Assembly (NCBI RefSeq): GCF_949987535.1
Contig: NC_080067.1
Coordinates: 29,106,039-29,170,038, forward strand
DNA from: Balaenoptera acutorostrata
Taxonomy: Eukaryota > Chordata > Mammalia > Artiodactyla > Balaenopteridae
Length of the DNA: 64,000 nt
Direction: 5' to 3'
Part shown: in pieces, positions 50,451 through 60,324 of the stretch
Layout of the letters: each line of letters begins with the position of its first letter
How positions within the stretch are numbered: position 1 is the stretch's first letter
Program-made: the position numbers and the translations under genes
The notes under the pieces: generated by a model
Databases searched by the model: none
Told to the model about the DNA's origin: nothing
Seen by the model: the letters and a program-made list of their open reading frames with translations, nothing else

Positions 50451-50868
50451 CATGTCGTTCTTTTTCATTTGCGGAGTTGTTTGCTGCGGAGTTGTCATCT
50501 CGTCTAGTGCTTGATGCAGGAATCCATTTCTGAGCCTTCTGCCCTGGGGTTTTCCCCAGGAACTCGCTGTTGCCAGCAGTCTTGGGGTAGTGCTGAGGTG
50601 CACCCTTAATTCCTCCTCCGCCCGAAGAAGCACTGAAACGAGAAGCACCCACTTCTACCATCGCACTCTCCACTTTGGCAGCTTGACAATGAAGAATCTT
50701 CAAAAGAATAATATTAATGGATGGGGTGGGGAAAGAAGGGGATGGGAGAAGTGAAAAACCTTCACCGAGAACTCAGCAGCTGCCACTGCAGCTGTCTCCT
50801 CAGGATCCAGTCATCCGGGACGGGGAAGGGAGGGGGAGGGGAACGGAAAACAAAAAACGGGGAGCCCC

Positions 50869-50881
50869 TTCAAACAGTTTT
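50869..50881. repeat. EIF4G2 retrocopy target-site duplication, right
   Basis: TTCAAACAGTTTT lies just upstream (in the sense direction) of the retrocopied 5' UTR. The nick TTTT/GG fits L1 endonuclease preference. Confidence 0.8.
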
Positions 50882-51300
50882 GGTAAGTTATATGGTTCTA
50901 CGAAACTGCCTTTTTCACCTAAGTTCTTAGATTTATTTGCATCGAGTGTGCATGACATCTTCTTATCTTTTTAACCTCCACAGCACCTATGGTATTGTCC
51001 TCCTTTTCTTTTCTCACATTGTTAATTTTTGTTGTTTTTTTTTTTTTTGCCTTATCCAGATTGTCTATTTTATTGGGTTTTTTCAAAGAAACAATTTTTT
51101 GGCTTTGTTGATCCTCTCTATTGTAGTTTTGCTATTTCTTTTCTTTTGTTTTTACTGCTTTTACCTTTATTTTTTATTTAATTTTGTTCTTTGGACTTGT
51201 TCTGCTTGTTCCTTTTCTTACCTCTTAAACTGATATTTTTACTCATTAGATTTAAATTCTTTGTAGTTTTTAACATAAACATTAAAGGATATAAATGCTC
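50882..51300 (-). mobile_element. Old L1 ORF2 fragment, minus strand (continuation beyond the retrocopy)
   Basis: ttgtctattttattgggttttt, ggctttgttgatcctctctat and gtttttactgcttttacc are antisense ORF2 words further towards the ORF2 N-terminus than 46030-46603. This supports one L1 split by the insertion. Confidence 0.7.
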
Positions 51301-51899
51301 TAATTTCATTTCAATACCACATTTAATTAGTTGCAAATTTTGATGTGCAGCTTTAATTGTATTTCTTTTGTAAAATTAAATACAATTAAACAAACAATAC
51401 ATAAATATGCTTAGAAATAACTAGAACATTTCAGATGATAGAGTCCCCTTTGACTATTCCTCCTGGTCCCTCCCACATCCATCCCATGTAGTCCATTTTT
51501 ATCTAGAAAGGTATTCTCATTAAAATATATTTTTTGTACATGTTTTTCAAAAACAGTACTATTTTGAAAATATGCTGAAGGAAAATATAGTATCATTTAA
51601 AAAATTTGCTGGTTGTAGGTTTACACATGGCTAATTTAATAGATACTACAAAATTGCCCTCTAAATTAGTATATTTTTTACCTTTACATGAGCAGTTTAT
51701 TGGAATATCTGGTTCCCTAAAACCTTAAAACACCTAGCCTGGTCAACTCTTAAAAATTTTGTCAATCTCATGAATATTATCTTATTATCATTTTATTTGT
51801 CGCCCTGATTAATAGGGAGTTTGGGCAACTTCTCATGTTTATTGACCAATTGGAATTGCTGTTCAATGAATAGCCTATCTTTTTCTTTAACCATTTTCT

Positions 51900-52598
51900 T
51901 TAGATTTTTGTTTAAAATTATTCTTGTTATATATTGAGTAGACAATATGTAATATTTATAACTATGAAATATAAAAATAGATAATAAAGCATATGCCTAC
52001 ACATTCCCCATACTGTTAAAGAAAAAGAACATGGCCTTTATACTTCAGAATTGCTCTCTGCTCCTCTGTGATCCCATCCCTTCCTTTCTGTCTCTGTGGT
52101 AATCACTATCCTAAATTTTGTGTACCTTATGGCCTTGTTCTTTATAATTTTTCTGCAAATCTTAACATCTCTAAACAATATATTATTTTGTTGTTATGTT
52201 TTTCAAATTTATATAAATGAAATCACATTGAATATATTGCTCAATATTTTGTTTTTGAGATTCATCGTGTTGTTTTGCTATAGTTCTGATTCATTCATTT
52301 TCCCAGCTATATGATATAAGCAATGGAAATGCAGTTATCCATTCTACTGTTGATGAACATTTGGGTTGTTTCCAGTTCTTTGCTTTTACAAACGGTGGAG
52401 CTTTGACTATTCTTGTACCTGTCTCCTGATGCAGGTATGAAGCACTTAACCAGAGAGTATCTACTAGGAGTGGAACTGCTAGGTCAGAAGGGACATTGAT
52501 CTTTTGCTTTACTGGTACTGTCAAATTGCTTCTCAAATTTACCCTCCCACCAGCAATGTGTAAATGTTCCAGTTGCTCCACACTCTTGCCCAAACTAG
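51900..52598 (-). mobile_element. Old L1 3' end, minus strand
   Basis: Antisense tail: aatcactatcctaaattttg, gttatccattctactgttgatg, tttgggttgtttccagtt, tctactaggagtggaactgc. Decayed. Confidence 0.7.
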
Positions 52599-52599
52599 G

Positions 52600-53780
52600 C
52601 ATTCACTCATTCATTCATTCATTTATACATTCACTCAACAAAAAGTTATTGAGGACTTACTATGTACCAGCCACTATTCTAGGTGCTGGAAATGCAGTAG
52701 TGAACACAACTGACAAAAACACTTGCCTTTTGGAACTTAAATTCTGTAGAGGAGACATTAAACAAGATAAACAACTAAAATATATAGCATATTAGTGATA
52801 TGAACTAAGGTTAAAAAAATAAAGCAGGAAGGGAGATATAAAATATCAAGGCTTTCTTTCCCCCTCCAAGGAGTTCACTCTGCTGCCAGGGAGATGAGAG
52901 CCACAGCTGTTAGACAGCAGTCCTGATACTCTTGCCTGCAAGAATGAAGGCTAGAGTTAACGACCTCCCTCCCCCCAGGAGAGGGCAAGCCTGATGGAGA
53001 AATATTGAGAGGGAAAGTGCAGAGGTCAGAAATGATCTGATGTGCCGTGTGGCCAAAACAGGAAGCTAAGTAGGAAAAAGTGGGGTTATTCAGTGTGCTG
53101 GCTGAACAACCCCCTTCTTCTCACTGACTTTGTCCCAGAAATTTCAATAGCTCCAGATTATTTTTGGCTTTTGGTTTCCCCTCACTGGAGGCTGAAAAAT
53201 AATTATCAAGGTGGATGTTGAAATTTTAGATAGAGTCCAATGAAACTATTACTGACTTAAAGTAAAGACAAAGTAAAGACCTAAAAAAAAAAGTGAAGAT
53301 GCAAGCCAGGTAGACATTTGGAAGAGGGACAGCCCAATTAGAGCTAGCAGCAACACAAAGGCTCTGAAGAATATCAAGGAACCCAGTGTGGTTGGAACAG
53401 AGAGGCAGAATGCGAGAGATCAGAATGAGAACCATGAACACGGTGATCTAGGAACTTGAAGGACTTAGTGAAGGATTTTGGCTTTTACTGGGGAAGAAGA
53501 GAGGCACTGGAGGGTTCTGAGCAATAGAGTGACATCGTTCTGATTATGCTTTAACACCATCCTTCTTGCTACCGTGCTGCAAATAGAAGCCAGTGATGAA
53601 GCAGAAGGGCCAGTCTGATGGTTATTGTAATAGTCCAGGTGGGAGATGTCAGTGAACCTGGACTAGAGTGGCAGTGATGCAGCTGGTGAGAGGAGAGAAT
53701 ATTCTGAATATATTTTTAAAATAGAAATGAGATGATTTGCTGAAGGCCAAAGACGAAGTCAAAGATGACACAAAGATTTT
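52600..53780 (+). repeat. Old long interspersed repeat, third copy
   Basis: Starts with an (ATTC)n patch, then gttattgaggacttactatg, aggtgctggaaatgcagtag, gaaggattttggcttttact, gtaatagtccaggtgggaga and gacacaaagattttggccta. It is the most complete of the three copies. Confidence 0.6.
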
Positions 53781-53784
53781 GGCC

Positions 53785-53985
53785 TAAACAGATAAAATAA
53801 TCCTAACGAGGTTAATGCCTCTACGAGGTAGGAAGAATTAATAGCCTCATTTAATAAATGAGGAAACCAAAGCCCAAAGAAGTACAGTAACTTGCCCAAG
53901 ACCAAATAACTACGTATGTGGATCTGGGATTTGAACCCAGCTAGGCTGACTCCAGAATCTGTACTCTTAACCACTCAATTATATT
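53785..53985 (-). repeat. MIR-type relic
   Basis: tcatttaataaatgaggaaac, cagtaacttgcccaagacc and ggatctgggatttgaaccc are antisense MIR core words. Confidence 0.65.
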
Positions 53986-53989
53986 TTTC

Positions 53990-54109
53990 AATTTTTTTCA
54001 ACCTGGTAGTTATGGTTTGAATTCCCTATGTGACCACTGATTTGAATATTTTGTGATATATTGATGATTATTAGGATTTCTTCTCATATGAAATATCTAC
54101 TATCTTTGT
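53990..54109 (-). mobile_element. Old L1 fragment, minus strand (left of a SINE)
   Basis: Low-complexity antisense L1 sequence ending tatctttgtctag, interrupted by the SINE and resuming at 54441. Confidence 0.5.
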
Positions 54110-54117
54110 CTAGTTTT

Positions 54118-54440
54118 TTTTTTTTAAGCTTTTTTCCTCTTGTATCTTTTCTTTTTTTAATTAATTAATTTATTTTTGGCTGTGTTGGGTCTTCGTTTCT
54201 GTGCGAGGGCTTTCTCTAGTTGCCGCAAGTGGGGGCCACTCTTCATCGCGGTGCACGGGCCTCTCACTATCGCGGCTTCTCTTCTTGCAGAGCACAGGCT
54301 CCAGATGCGCAGGCTTAGTAGTTGTGGCTCACAGGCCCAGTGGCTCTGCGGCATGTGGGATCTTCCCAGACCAGGGCTCGAACCCGTGTCCCCTGCATTG
54401 GCAGGCAGATTCTCAACCACTGTGCCACCAGGGAAGCCCC
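54118..54440 (-). mobile_element. Cetacean tRNA-derived SINE, long type
   Basis: Full-length reverse copy, from a T-rich tail to the head ccaccagggaagcccc. A short duplication CTAGTTTT lies at 54110-54117 and 54441-54448. It interrupts an older minus-strand L1 whose sequence resumes after it. Confidence 0.93.
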
Positions 54441-54670
54441 CTAGTTTTCAAATCAATGGGTAGTTTATCTTTTTCTTATTGATTTGTAGGAATTCTTTAT
54501 ATATTCTGGAATATATGATCCTTTGGTAGTTATATGTCAAATTGCAAATATTTTCTCTTGTTTATGACTAGCCTTTCTCCTGTTTTTATGATGTCTTTTG
54601 ATGAACAAATGTTCTTTATTTTAGTGAAGTCAAATAGATCAAACTTTTCCTTTATTTATTTTTTGTACTT
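54441..54670 (-). mobile_element. Old L1 fragment, minus strand (right of a SINE)
   Basis: ggaattctttatatattctgg and atgaacaaatgttctttattt are the antisense ORF2 region after the RT. Confidence 0.7.
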
Positions 54671-54689
54671 TAGAAGTCTTCTGAAATAA

Positions 54690-54791
54690 AAGGAAAAATT
54701 AATCTATGCTGTTACAGTCAAGACAGTGGTTACTCTTTTGGGGAAGAGCAGGGAGGTGACTGTAAGGGGCATTAGAGAGGCTTTTGAGGTG
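54690..54791 (+). mobile_element. Old L1 3' UTR, left half (host of the young L1)
   Basis: cagtggttactcttttgggg and gcattagagaggcttttgagg are an old L1 3' UTR consensus. It continues at 60882 after the 6-kb insertion. Confidence 0.7.
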
Positions 54792-54806
54792 CTGATAATG
54801 CTTCTT
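54792..54806. repeat. L1 target-site duplication, left copy
   Basis: CTGATAATGCTTCTT is directly followed by the T-run of the minus-strand poly(A) tail. It is identical to 60867-60881. The implied nick, CTTCTT/GA, is a degenerate L1 endonuclease site. Confidence 0.95.
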
Positions 54807-54826
54807 TTTTTTTTTTTTTTTTTTTT

Positions 54827-54917
54827 AAGATTTTTAGAAATTTCATGTAATGTCTGAAACATTTATATTAACATATTTCCATACAAATAACCCAATGAAA
54901 GTTTAGTATTAGTTGTT
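54827..54917 (-). other. Candidate 3' transduced sequence of the L1
   Basis: The recognisable L1 3' UTR ends at an A-rich stretch (rc of gttttgtttgttttttta, about 54914-54931). Roughly 90 bp of different, non-repetitive-looking sequence follows, then a second and purer poly(A). All of it lies inside the target-site duplication, so it moved with the element. Read-through past a weak first poly(A) site in the parent copy would produce this. The exact left limit is uncertain by about 15 bp. Confidence 0.65.
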
Positions 54918-55119
54918 TTGTTTGTTTTTTTATACTGCAGGTTCTTATTAGGCATCAGTTTTATACACATCAGTGTATACATGTCAATCCCAATCACCCA
55001 ATTCAGCACACCACCATCCCCACCTCATCGCAGTTTTCCCCCCTTGGTGTCCATATGTCCATTCTCTACATCTGTGTCTCAACTTCTGCCCTGCAATTTG
55101 GCTCATCTGTACCATTTTT

Positions 55120-58100
55120 CTAGGTTCCACATACATGCATTAATATACGATATTTGTTTTTCTCTTTCTGACTTACTTCACTCTGTATGACAGTCTCTAG
55201 ATCCATCCACTTCTCAACAAATGGCTCAATTTCGTTCCTTTTTATGGCTGCGTAATATTCCATTGTATATATGTACCACATCTTATTTATCCATTCGTCT
55301 GTTGATGGGCATTTAGGTTGCTTCCATGACCTGGCTATTGTAAATAGTGCTGCAATGAACATTCGGGTGCATGTGTCTTTTTGAATTACGGTTTTCTCTG
55401 GGTATATGCCCAGTAGTGGGATTGCTGGGTCATATGGTAATTCTATTTTTAGTTTTTTAAGGAACCTCCATATTGTTCTCCATAGTGGCTGTATCAATTT
55501 ACATTCCCACCAACAGTGCAAGAGGGTTCCCTTTTCTCCACACCCTCTCCAGCATTTGTTGTTTGTAGATTTTCTGATGATGCCCATTCTAACAGGAGTG
55601 AGGTGATACCTCATTGTAGTTTTGATTTGCATTTCTCTAATAATTAGTGATGTTGAGCATCTTTTCATGTGCTTCGTGGCCGTCTGCATGTCTTCTTTGG
55701 AGAAATGTCTATTTAGGTCTTCTGCCCATTTTTGGATTGGGGTGTTTGTTTCTTTGATATTGAGCTGAATGAGCTGTTTATATATTTTGGAGATTAATCC
55801 TTTGTCCGTTGATTCATTTGCAAATATTTTCTCCCATTCTGAGGGTTGTCTTTTCGTCTTGTTTATGGTTTCCTTTGCTGTGAAAAAGCTTTGAAGTTTC
55901 ATTAGGTCCCACTTGTTTATTTCTGTTTTTATTTCCATTACTCTAGGAGGTGGATCGAAAAAGATCTTGCTGTGATTTATGTCAAAGAGTGTTCTTCCTA
56001 TGTTTTCCTCTAAGAGTTTTATAGTGTCCAGTCTTACATTTAGGTCTCTAATCCATTTTGAGTTTATTTTTGTGTATGGTGTTAGGGAGTATTCTAATTT
56101 CATTCTTTTACATGTGGCTGTCCAGTTTTCCCAGCACCACTTATTGAAGAGACTGTCTTTTCTCCATTGTATATCTTTGCCTCCTTTGTCATAGATTAGT
56201 TGACCATAGGTGCGTGGGTTAATCTCTGGGCTTTCTATCTTGTTCCATTGATCTATGTTTCTGTTTTTGTGCCAGTACCATATTGTCTTGATTACTGTAG
56301 CTTTGTAGTATAGTCTGAAGTCAGGGAGTCTGATTCCTCCAGCTCCATTTTTTTGCCTCAAGACTGCTTTGGCTATTCGGGGTCTTTTGTGTCTCCATAC
56401 AAATTTTAAGATGATTTGTTCTAGCTCCGTAAAAAATGCCATTGGTAATTTGATAGGGATTGCATTGAATCTGTAGATTGCTTTGGGTAGTATACTCATT
56501 TTCACAATGTTGATTCTTCCAATCCAAGAACATGGTATATCTCTCCATCTGTTGGTATCATCTTTAATTTCTTTCATCAGTGTCTTATAGTTTTCTGCAT
56601 ACAGGTCTTTTGTCTCCCTAGGTAGGTTTATTCCTAGATATTTTATTCTTTTTGTTGCAATGGTAAATGGGAGTGTTTCCATAATTTCTCTTTCAGATTT
56701 TTCATCATTAGTGTATAGGAATGCAAGAGATTTCTGTGCATTAATTTTGTAACCTGCAACTTTACCATATTCATTAATTAGCTCTAGCAGTTTTCTGGTG
56801 GCAGTTTTAGGATTCTCTATGTATAGTATCATGTCATCCGCAAACAGTGACAGTTTTACTTCTTCTTTTCCAATTTGTATTCCTTTTATTTCTTTTTCTT
56901 CTCTGATTGCCGTGGCTAGGACTTCCAGAACTATGTTGAATAATAGTGGTGAGAGTGGACATCCTTGTCTCGTTCCTGATCTTAGAGGAAATGCTTTCAG
57001 TTTTTCACCATTGAGAATGATGTTTGCTGTGGGTTTGTCATATATGGCCTTTATTATGTTGAGGTAGGTTCCCTCTATGCCCACTTTCTGGAGAGTTTTT
57101 ATCAGAAATGGGTGTTGAATTTTGTCAAAAGCTTTTTCTGCATCTATTGAGATGATCATATGGTTTTTCTTCTTCAATTTGTTAAGATGGTGTATCACAT
57201 TGATTGATTTGCGTATATTGAAGAATCCTTGCATCCCTGGGATAAATCCCACTTGATCGTGGTGTATGATCCTTTTAATGTGTTGTTGGATTCTGTTTGC
57301 TAGTATTTTGTTGAGGATTTTTGCATCTATATTCATCAGTGATATTGGTCTGTAATTTTCTTTTTTTGTAGTGTCTTTGTCTGGTTTTGGTATCAGGGTG
57401 ATGGTGGCCTCATAGAATGAGTTTGGGAGAGTTCCTTCCTCTGCAATTTTTTGGAAGAGTTTGAGAAGGATGGGTGTTAGCTCTTCTCTAAATGTTTGAT
57501 AGAATTCACCTGTGAAGCCATCTGGTCCTGGACTTTTGTTTGTTGGAAGATTTTTAATCACAGTTTCAATTTCATTACTTGTGATTGGTCTGTTCATATT
57601 TTCTGTTTCTTCCTGATTCAGTCTTGGAAGGTTATACCTTTCTAAGAATTTGTCCATTTCTTCCAGGTTGTCCATTTTATTGGCATAAAGTTGCTTGTAG
57701 TAGTCTCTTAGGATGTTTTGTATTTCTGCGGTGTCTCTTGTAACTTCTCCTTTTTCATTTCTGATTTTATTGATTTGAGTCCTCTCCCTCTTTTTCTTGA
57801 TGAGTCTGGCTAATGGCTTATCAATTTTGTTTATCTTCTCAAAGAACCAACTTTTAGTTTTATTGATCTTTGCTATTGTTTTCTTTGTTTCTATTTCATT
57901 TATTTCTGCTCTGATCTTTATGATTTCTTTCCTTCTGCTAACTTTGGGTTTTGTTTGTTCTTCTTTCTCTAGTTTCTTTAGGTGTAAGGTTAGATTGTTT
58001 ACTTGAGATTTTTCTTGTTTCTTTAGGTAGGCTTGTATAGCTATAAACTTCCCTCTTAGAACCGCTTTTGCTGCATCCCATAGGTTTTGGGTCGTCGTGT

Positions 58101-58938
58101 TTTCATTGTCATTTGTCTCTAGGTATTTTTTTATTTCCTGTTTGATTTCTTCAGTGATCTCTTGGTTATTTAGTAACGTATTGTTTAGCCTCCATGTGTT
58201 TGTCTTTTTTACGTTTTTTTCCCTGTAATTCATTTCTAATCTCATAGCGTTGTGGTCAGAAAAGATGCTTGATATGATTTCAATTTTCTTAAATTTACTG
58301 AGGCTTGATTTGTGACCCAAGATGTGATCTATCCTGGAGAATGTTCCGTGTGCACTTGAGAAGAACGTGTAATCTGCCGTTTTTGGATGGAATGTCCTAT
58401 ATATATCAATTAAATCTATCTGGTCTATTGTGTCATTTAAAGCTTCTGTTTCCTTATTTATTTTCATTTTGGATGATCTGTCCATTGGCGTAAGTGAGGT
58501 GTTAAAGTCCCCCACTATTATTGTGTTACTGTCGATTTCCTCTTTTATAGCTGTTAGCAGTTGCCTTATGTATTGAGGTGCTCCTATGTTGGGTGCATAT
58601 ATATTTATAATTTTTATATCTTCTTCTTGGATTGATCCCTGGATCATTATGTAGTGTCCTTCCTTGTCTCTTGTAACATTCTTTATTTTAAAGTCTATTT
58701 TATCTGATATGAGTATAGCTACTCCAGCTTTCTTTTGATTTCCATTTGCATGGAATATCTTTTTCCATCCCCTCACTTTCAGTCTGTATGTGTCCCTAGG
58801 TCTGAAGTGGGTCTCTTGTAGACAGCATATATATGGGTCTTGTTTTTGTATCCATTCAGCCAGTCTATGTCTTTTGGTTGGGGCATTTAATCCATTCACG
58901 TTTAAGGTAATTATCGATATGTATGTTCCTATGACCAT
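55120..58938 (-). CDS. L1 ORF2 protein: endonuclease and reverse transcriptase, intact
   Basis: The ORF is 1272 codons, close to the usual ~1275 aa of mammalian ORF2p. It nicks target DNA and copies L1 RNA at the nick (target-primed reverse transcription). The apurinic-type endonuclease occupies about residues 1-240, with N13, E42 (LQETH), D144 and N146 (VGDFN), D204 and H229 (SDHN) in place. The reverse transcriptase covers about 460-780, with SIDAEKAFD (D599), [10 protein letters not shown] (about 655-664) and FADD (699-702). A C-terminal Cys/His motif is C1129, C1133, H1141, C1146. There is no internal stop or frameshift. It starts at the first ATG, 58 bp after ORF1, as is normal for the unconventional ORF2 translation of L1. 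Confidence 0.97.
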   Translation of the reverse strand: MVIGTYISIITLNVNGLNAPTKRHRLAEWIQKQDPYICCLQETHFRPRDTYRLKVRGWKKIFHANGNQKKAGVAILISDKIDFKIKNVTRDKEGHYIMIQGSIQEEDIKIINIYAPNIGAPQYIRQLLTAIKEEIDSNTIIVGDFNTSLTPMDRSSKMKINKETEALNDTIDQIDLIDIYRTFHPKTADYTFFSSAHGTFSRIDHILGHKSSLSKFKKIEIISSIFSDHNAMRLEMNYREKNVKKTNTWRLNNTLLNNQEITEEIKQEIKKYLETNDNENTTTQNLWDAAKAVLRGKFIAIQAYLKKQEKSQVNNLTLHLKKLEKEEQTKPKVSRRKEIIKIRAEINEIETKKTIAKINKTKSWFFEKINKIDKPLARLIKKKRERTQINKIRNEKGEVTRDTAEIQNILRDYYKQLYANKMDNLEEMDKFLERYNLPRLNQEETENMNRPITSNEIETVIKNLPTNKSPGPDGFTGEFYQTFREELTPILLKLFQKIAEEGTLPNSFYEATITLIPKPDKDTTKKENYRPISLMNIDAKILNKILANRIQQHIKRIIHHDQVGFIPGMQGFFNIRKSINVIHHLNKLKKKNHMIISIDAEKAFDKIQHPFLIKTLQKVGIEGTYLNIIKAIYDKPTANIILNGEKLKAFPLRSGTRQGCPLSPLLFNIVLEVLATAIREEKEIKGIQIGKEEVKLSLFADDMILYIENPKTATRKLLELINEYGKVAGYKINAQKSLAFLYTNDEKSEREIMETLPFTIATKRIKYLGINLPRETKDLYAENYKTLMKEIKDDTNRWRDIPCSWIGRINIVKMSILPKAIYRFNAIPIKLPMAFFTELEQIILKFVWRHKRPRIAKAVLRQKNGAGGIRLPDFRLYYKATVIKTIWYWHKNRNIDQWNKIESPEINPRTYGQLIYDKGGKDIQWRKDSLFNKWCWENWTATCKRMKLEYSLTPYTKINSKWIRDLNVRLDTIKLLEENIGRTLFDINHSKIFFDPPPRVMEIKTEINKWDLMKLQSFFTAKETINKTKRQPSEWEKIFANESTDKGLISKIYKQLIQLNIKETNTPIQKWAEDLNRHFSKEDMQTATKHMKRCSTSLIIREMQIKTTMRYHLTPVRMGIIRKSTNNKCWRGCGEKGTLLHCWWECKLIQPLWRTIWRFLKKLKIELPYDPAIPLLGIYPEKTVIQKDTCTRMFIAALFTIARSWKQPKCPSTDEWINKMWYIYTMEYYAAIKRNEIEPFVEKWMDLETVIQSEVSQKEKNKYRILMHVCGT

Positions 58939-58996
58939 TTTCTTAATTGTTTTGGGTTTGTTTTTGTAGGTCCTTTTCTTCTCTTGTGTTTCCCAC

Positions 58997-59902
58997 TTAG
59001 AGAAGTTCCTTTAGCATTTGTTGTAGAGCTGGTTTGGTGGTGCTGAATTCTCTTAGCTTTTGCTTGTCTGTAAAGCTTTTGATTTCTCCATCAAATCTAA
59101 ATGAGATCCTTGCTGGGTAAAGTAATCTTGGTTGTAGGTTCTTCCCTTTCATCACTTTAAGTATATCATGCCACTCCCTTCTGGCTTGCAGAGTTTCTGC
59201 TGAGAAATCAGCTGTTAACCTTATGGGGGTTCCCTTGTATGTTATTTGTCGTTTTTCCCTTGCTGCTTTCAGTAATTTTTCTTTGTCTTTAATTTTTGCC
59301 ACTTTGATTACTATGTGTCTCGGCGTGTTTCTCCTTGGGTTTATTCTGTATGGGACTCTCTGCGCTTCCTGGACTTGGGTGGCTATTTCCTTTCCCATGT
59401 TAGGGAAGTTTTCAACTATAATCTCTTCAAATATTTTCTCTGGTCCTTTCTCTCTCTCTTCTCCTTCTGGGACCCCTATAATGCGAATATTGTTGCGTTT
59501 AATGTTGTCCCAGAGGTCTCTTAGGCTGTCTTCATTTCTTTTCATTCTTTTTTCTTTAGTCTGTTCCGCAGCAGTGAATTCCACCATTCTGTCTTCCAGG
59601 TCACTTATCCGTTCTTCCGCCTCAGTTATTCTGCTATTGATTCCTTCTAGTGTAGTTTTCATTTCAGTTATTGTATTGGTCATCTCTGTTTGTTTGTTCT
59701 TTAATTCTTCTAGGTCTTTGTTAATCATTTCTTGCATCTTCTCAATCTTTGCCTCCATTCTTATTCCGAGGTCCTGGATCATCTTCACTATCATTATTCT
59801 GAATTCTTTTTCTGGCAGGTTGCCTATCTCCACTTCATTTAGTTGTTTTTCTGGGGTTTTTTCTTGTTCCTTCATCTGGTACATAGCCCTCTGCCTTTTC
59901 AT
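58997..59902 (-). CDS. L1 ORF1 protein: RNA-binding coiled-coil trimer, intact
   Basis: The ORF is 301 codons (human ORF1p is 338). It is the nucleic-acid chaperone that coats L1 RNA. Residues about 35-135 are rich in E/K/I/L/M heptads (for example [20 protein letters not shown]) and form the coiled coil. The RRM-like domain begins at [12 protein letters not shown] (138-149) and contains TPRHIVIK (193-200). The C-terminal domain includes [12 protein letters not shown] (262-273). The N-terminal basic/acidic leader is short compared with primates. The ATG at 59902 overlaps the stop of an upstream ORF (ATGA). Function is inferred from the family; the reading frame is seen directly. Confidence 0.96.
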   Translation of the reverse strand: MKRQRAMYQMKEQEKTPEKQLNEVEIGNLPEKEFRIMIVKMIQDLGIRMEAKIEKMQEMINKDLEELKNKQTEMTNTITEMKTTLEGINSRITEAEERISDLEDRMVEFTAAEQTKEKRMKRNEDSLRDLWDNIKRNNIRIIGVPEGEEREKGPEKIFEEIIVENFPNMGKEIATQVQEAQRVPYRINPRRNTPRHIVIKVAKIKDKEKLLKAAREKRQITYKGTPIRLTADFSAETLQARREWHDILKVMKGKNLQPRLLYPARISFRFDGEIKSFTDKQKLREFSTTKPALQQMLKELL

Positions 59903-60324
59903 CTTCTCTGTCTTTCTGTAACTGTGGTTTTTGGTCCACAGGCTGCAGGATTGTAGTTTTTCTTGCTTCTGTTGTCTGCCCTCTGGTGGTTGAGGCTAAG
60001 AGGCTTGATGGGAGGCTCTGGTGGTGGGTAGAGCTGACTGTTGCTGTGGCGGTCAGAGCTCAGTAAAACCTTAATCCACTTGACTGTTGATGGGTGGGGC
60101 TGGGTTCCTTCCCTGTTGCTGTGGCGATCAGAGCTCAGTAAAACCTTAATCCACTTGACTGTTGATGGGTGGGGCTGGGTTCCCTCCCTGTTGGTTGTTT
60201 TGCCTGAGGCAACCCAACACTGGAGCCTACCCGTGCTCTTTGGTGGGATTAATGGCAGACTCTGGGAGGGCTCACGCCAAGGAGAACTTCCCAGGACCTC
60301 TGCTGCCAGTGTCCTTATCCCCAC
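59899..60324 (-). other. 141-codon ORF in the L1 5' UTR, stop overlapping the ORF1 start
   Basis: On the L1 sense strand an open frame starts MGIRTLAAEVLG and ends ERQRR. Its TGA overlaps the ORF1 ATG as ATGA. It spans a 75-bp tandem duplication, which gives two copies of a 25-residue block beginning NREGTQPHPS. I do not recognise the product. It has no membrane segment or known motif, and it is rich in P, S, T and R, as translated GC-rich UTR often is. It could be a chance ORF, since 75 is divisible by 3 and keeps the frame, or an upstream ORF that affects ORF1 translation. Confidence 0.4.

Larger units (their letters stand above)
46604..50868 (-). pseudogene. EIF4G2: Processed pseudogene (retrocopy) of EIF4G2 (DAP5/p97/NAT1)
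   Basis: This is an intronless copy of the whole EIF4G2 mRNA. The parent encodes an eIF4G-related scaffold for cap-independent translation. On the minus strand: about 195 bp of 5' UTR to 50674; the GTG codon at 50673-50671 where the parent starts (GCCAAAGTGGAGAGTGC context); a MIF4G-region block (LILKGVILLIVDKALEEPKY); an MA3-region block (LTKTVVTEYLNSGNGNEAVN); and a W2-region block (QTIYKWIKDNISPKLHVDKG) to an acidic EEEESEEEAD end with stop 47669-47667. A 3' UTR of about 1 kb (including a SINE) follows, with AATAAA at 46633-46628 and a poly(A) tail at about 46604-46614. It is dead: TGG is TGA at 49444-49442, CAG is TAG at 49108-49106, an 18-bp deletion lies just before the first stop, there are several frameshifts, and a SINE splits the 5' coding part. 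Confidence 0.95.

Noticed and set aside
57797..58006. Hydrophobic plus-strand frame resembling a small membrane protein
   Set aside because: Antisense shadow of L1 ORF2.
59223..59921. 232-codon plus-strand frame with many hydrophobic residues
   Set aside because: It is the antisense of the L1 ORF1 coiled coil. Antisense of K/E/I-rich coding sequence gives F/L/S-rich pseudo-membrane peptides.
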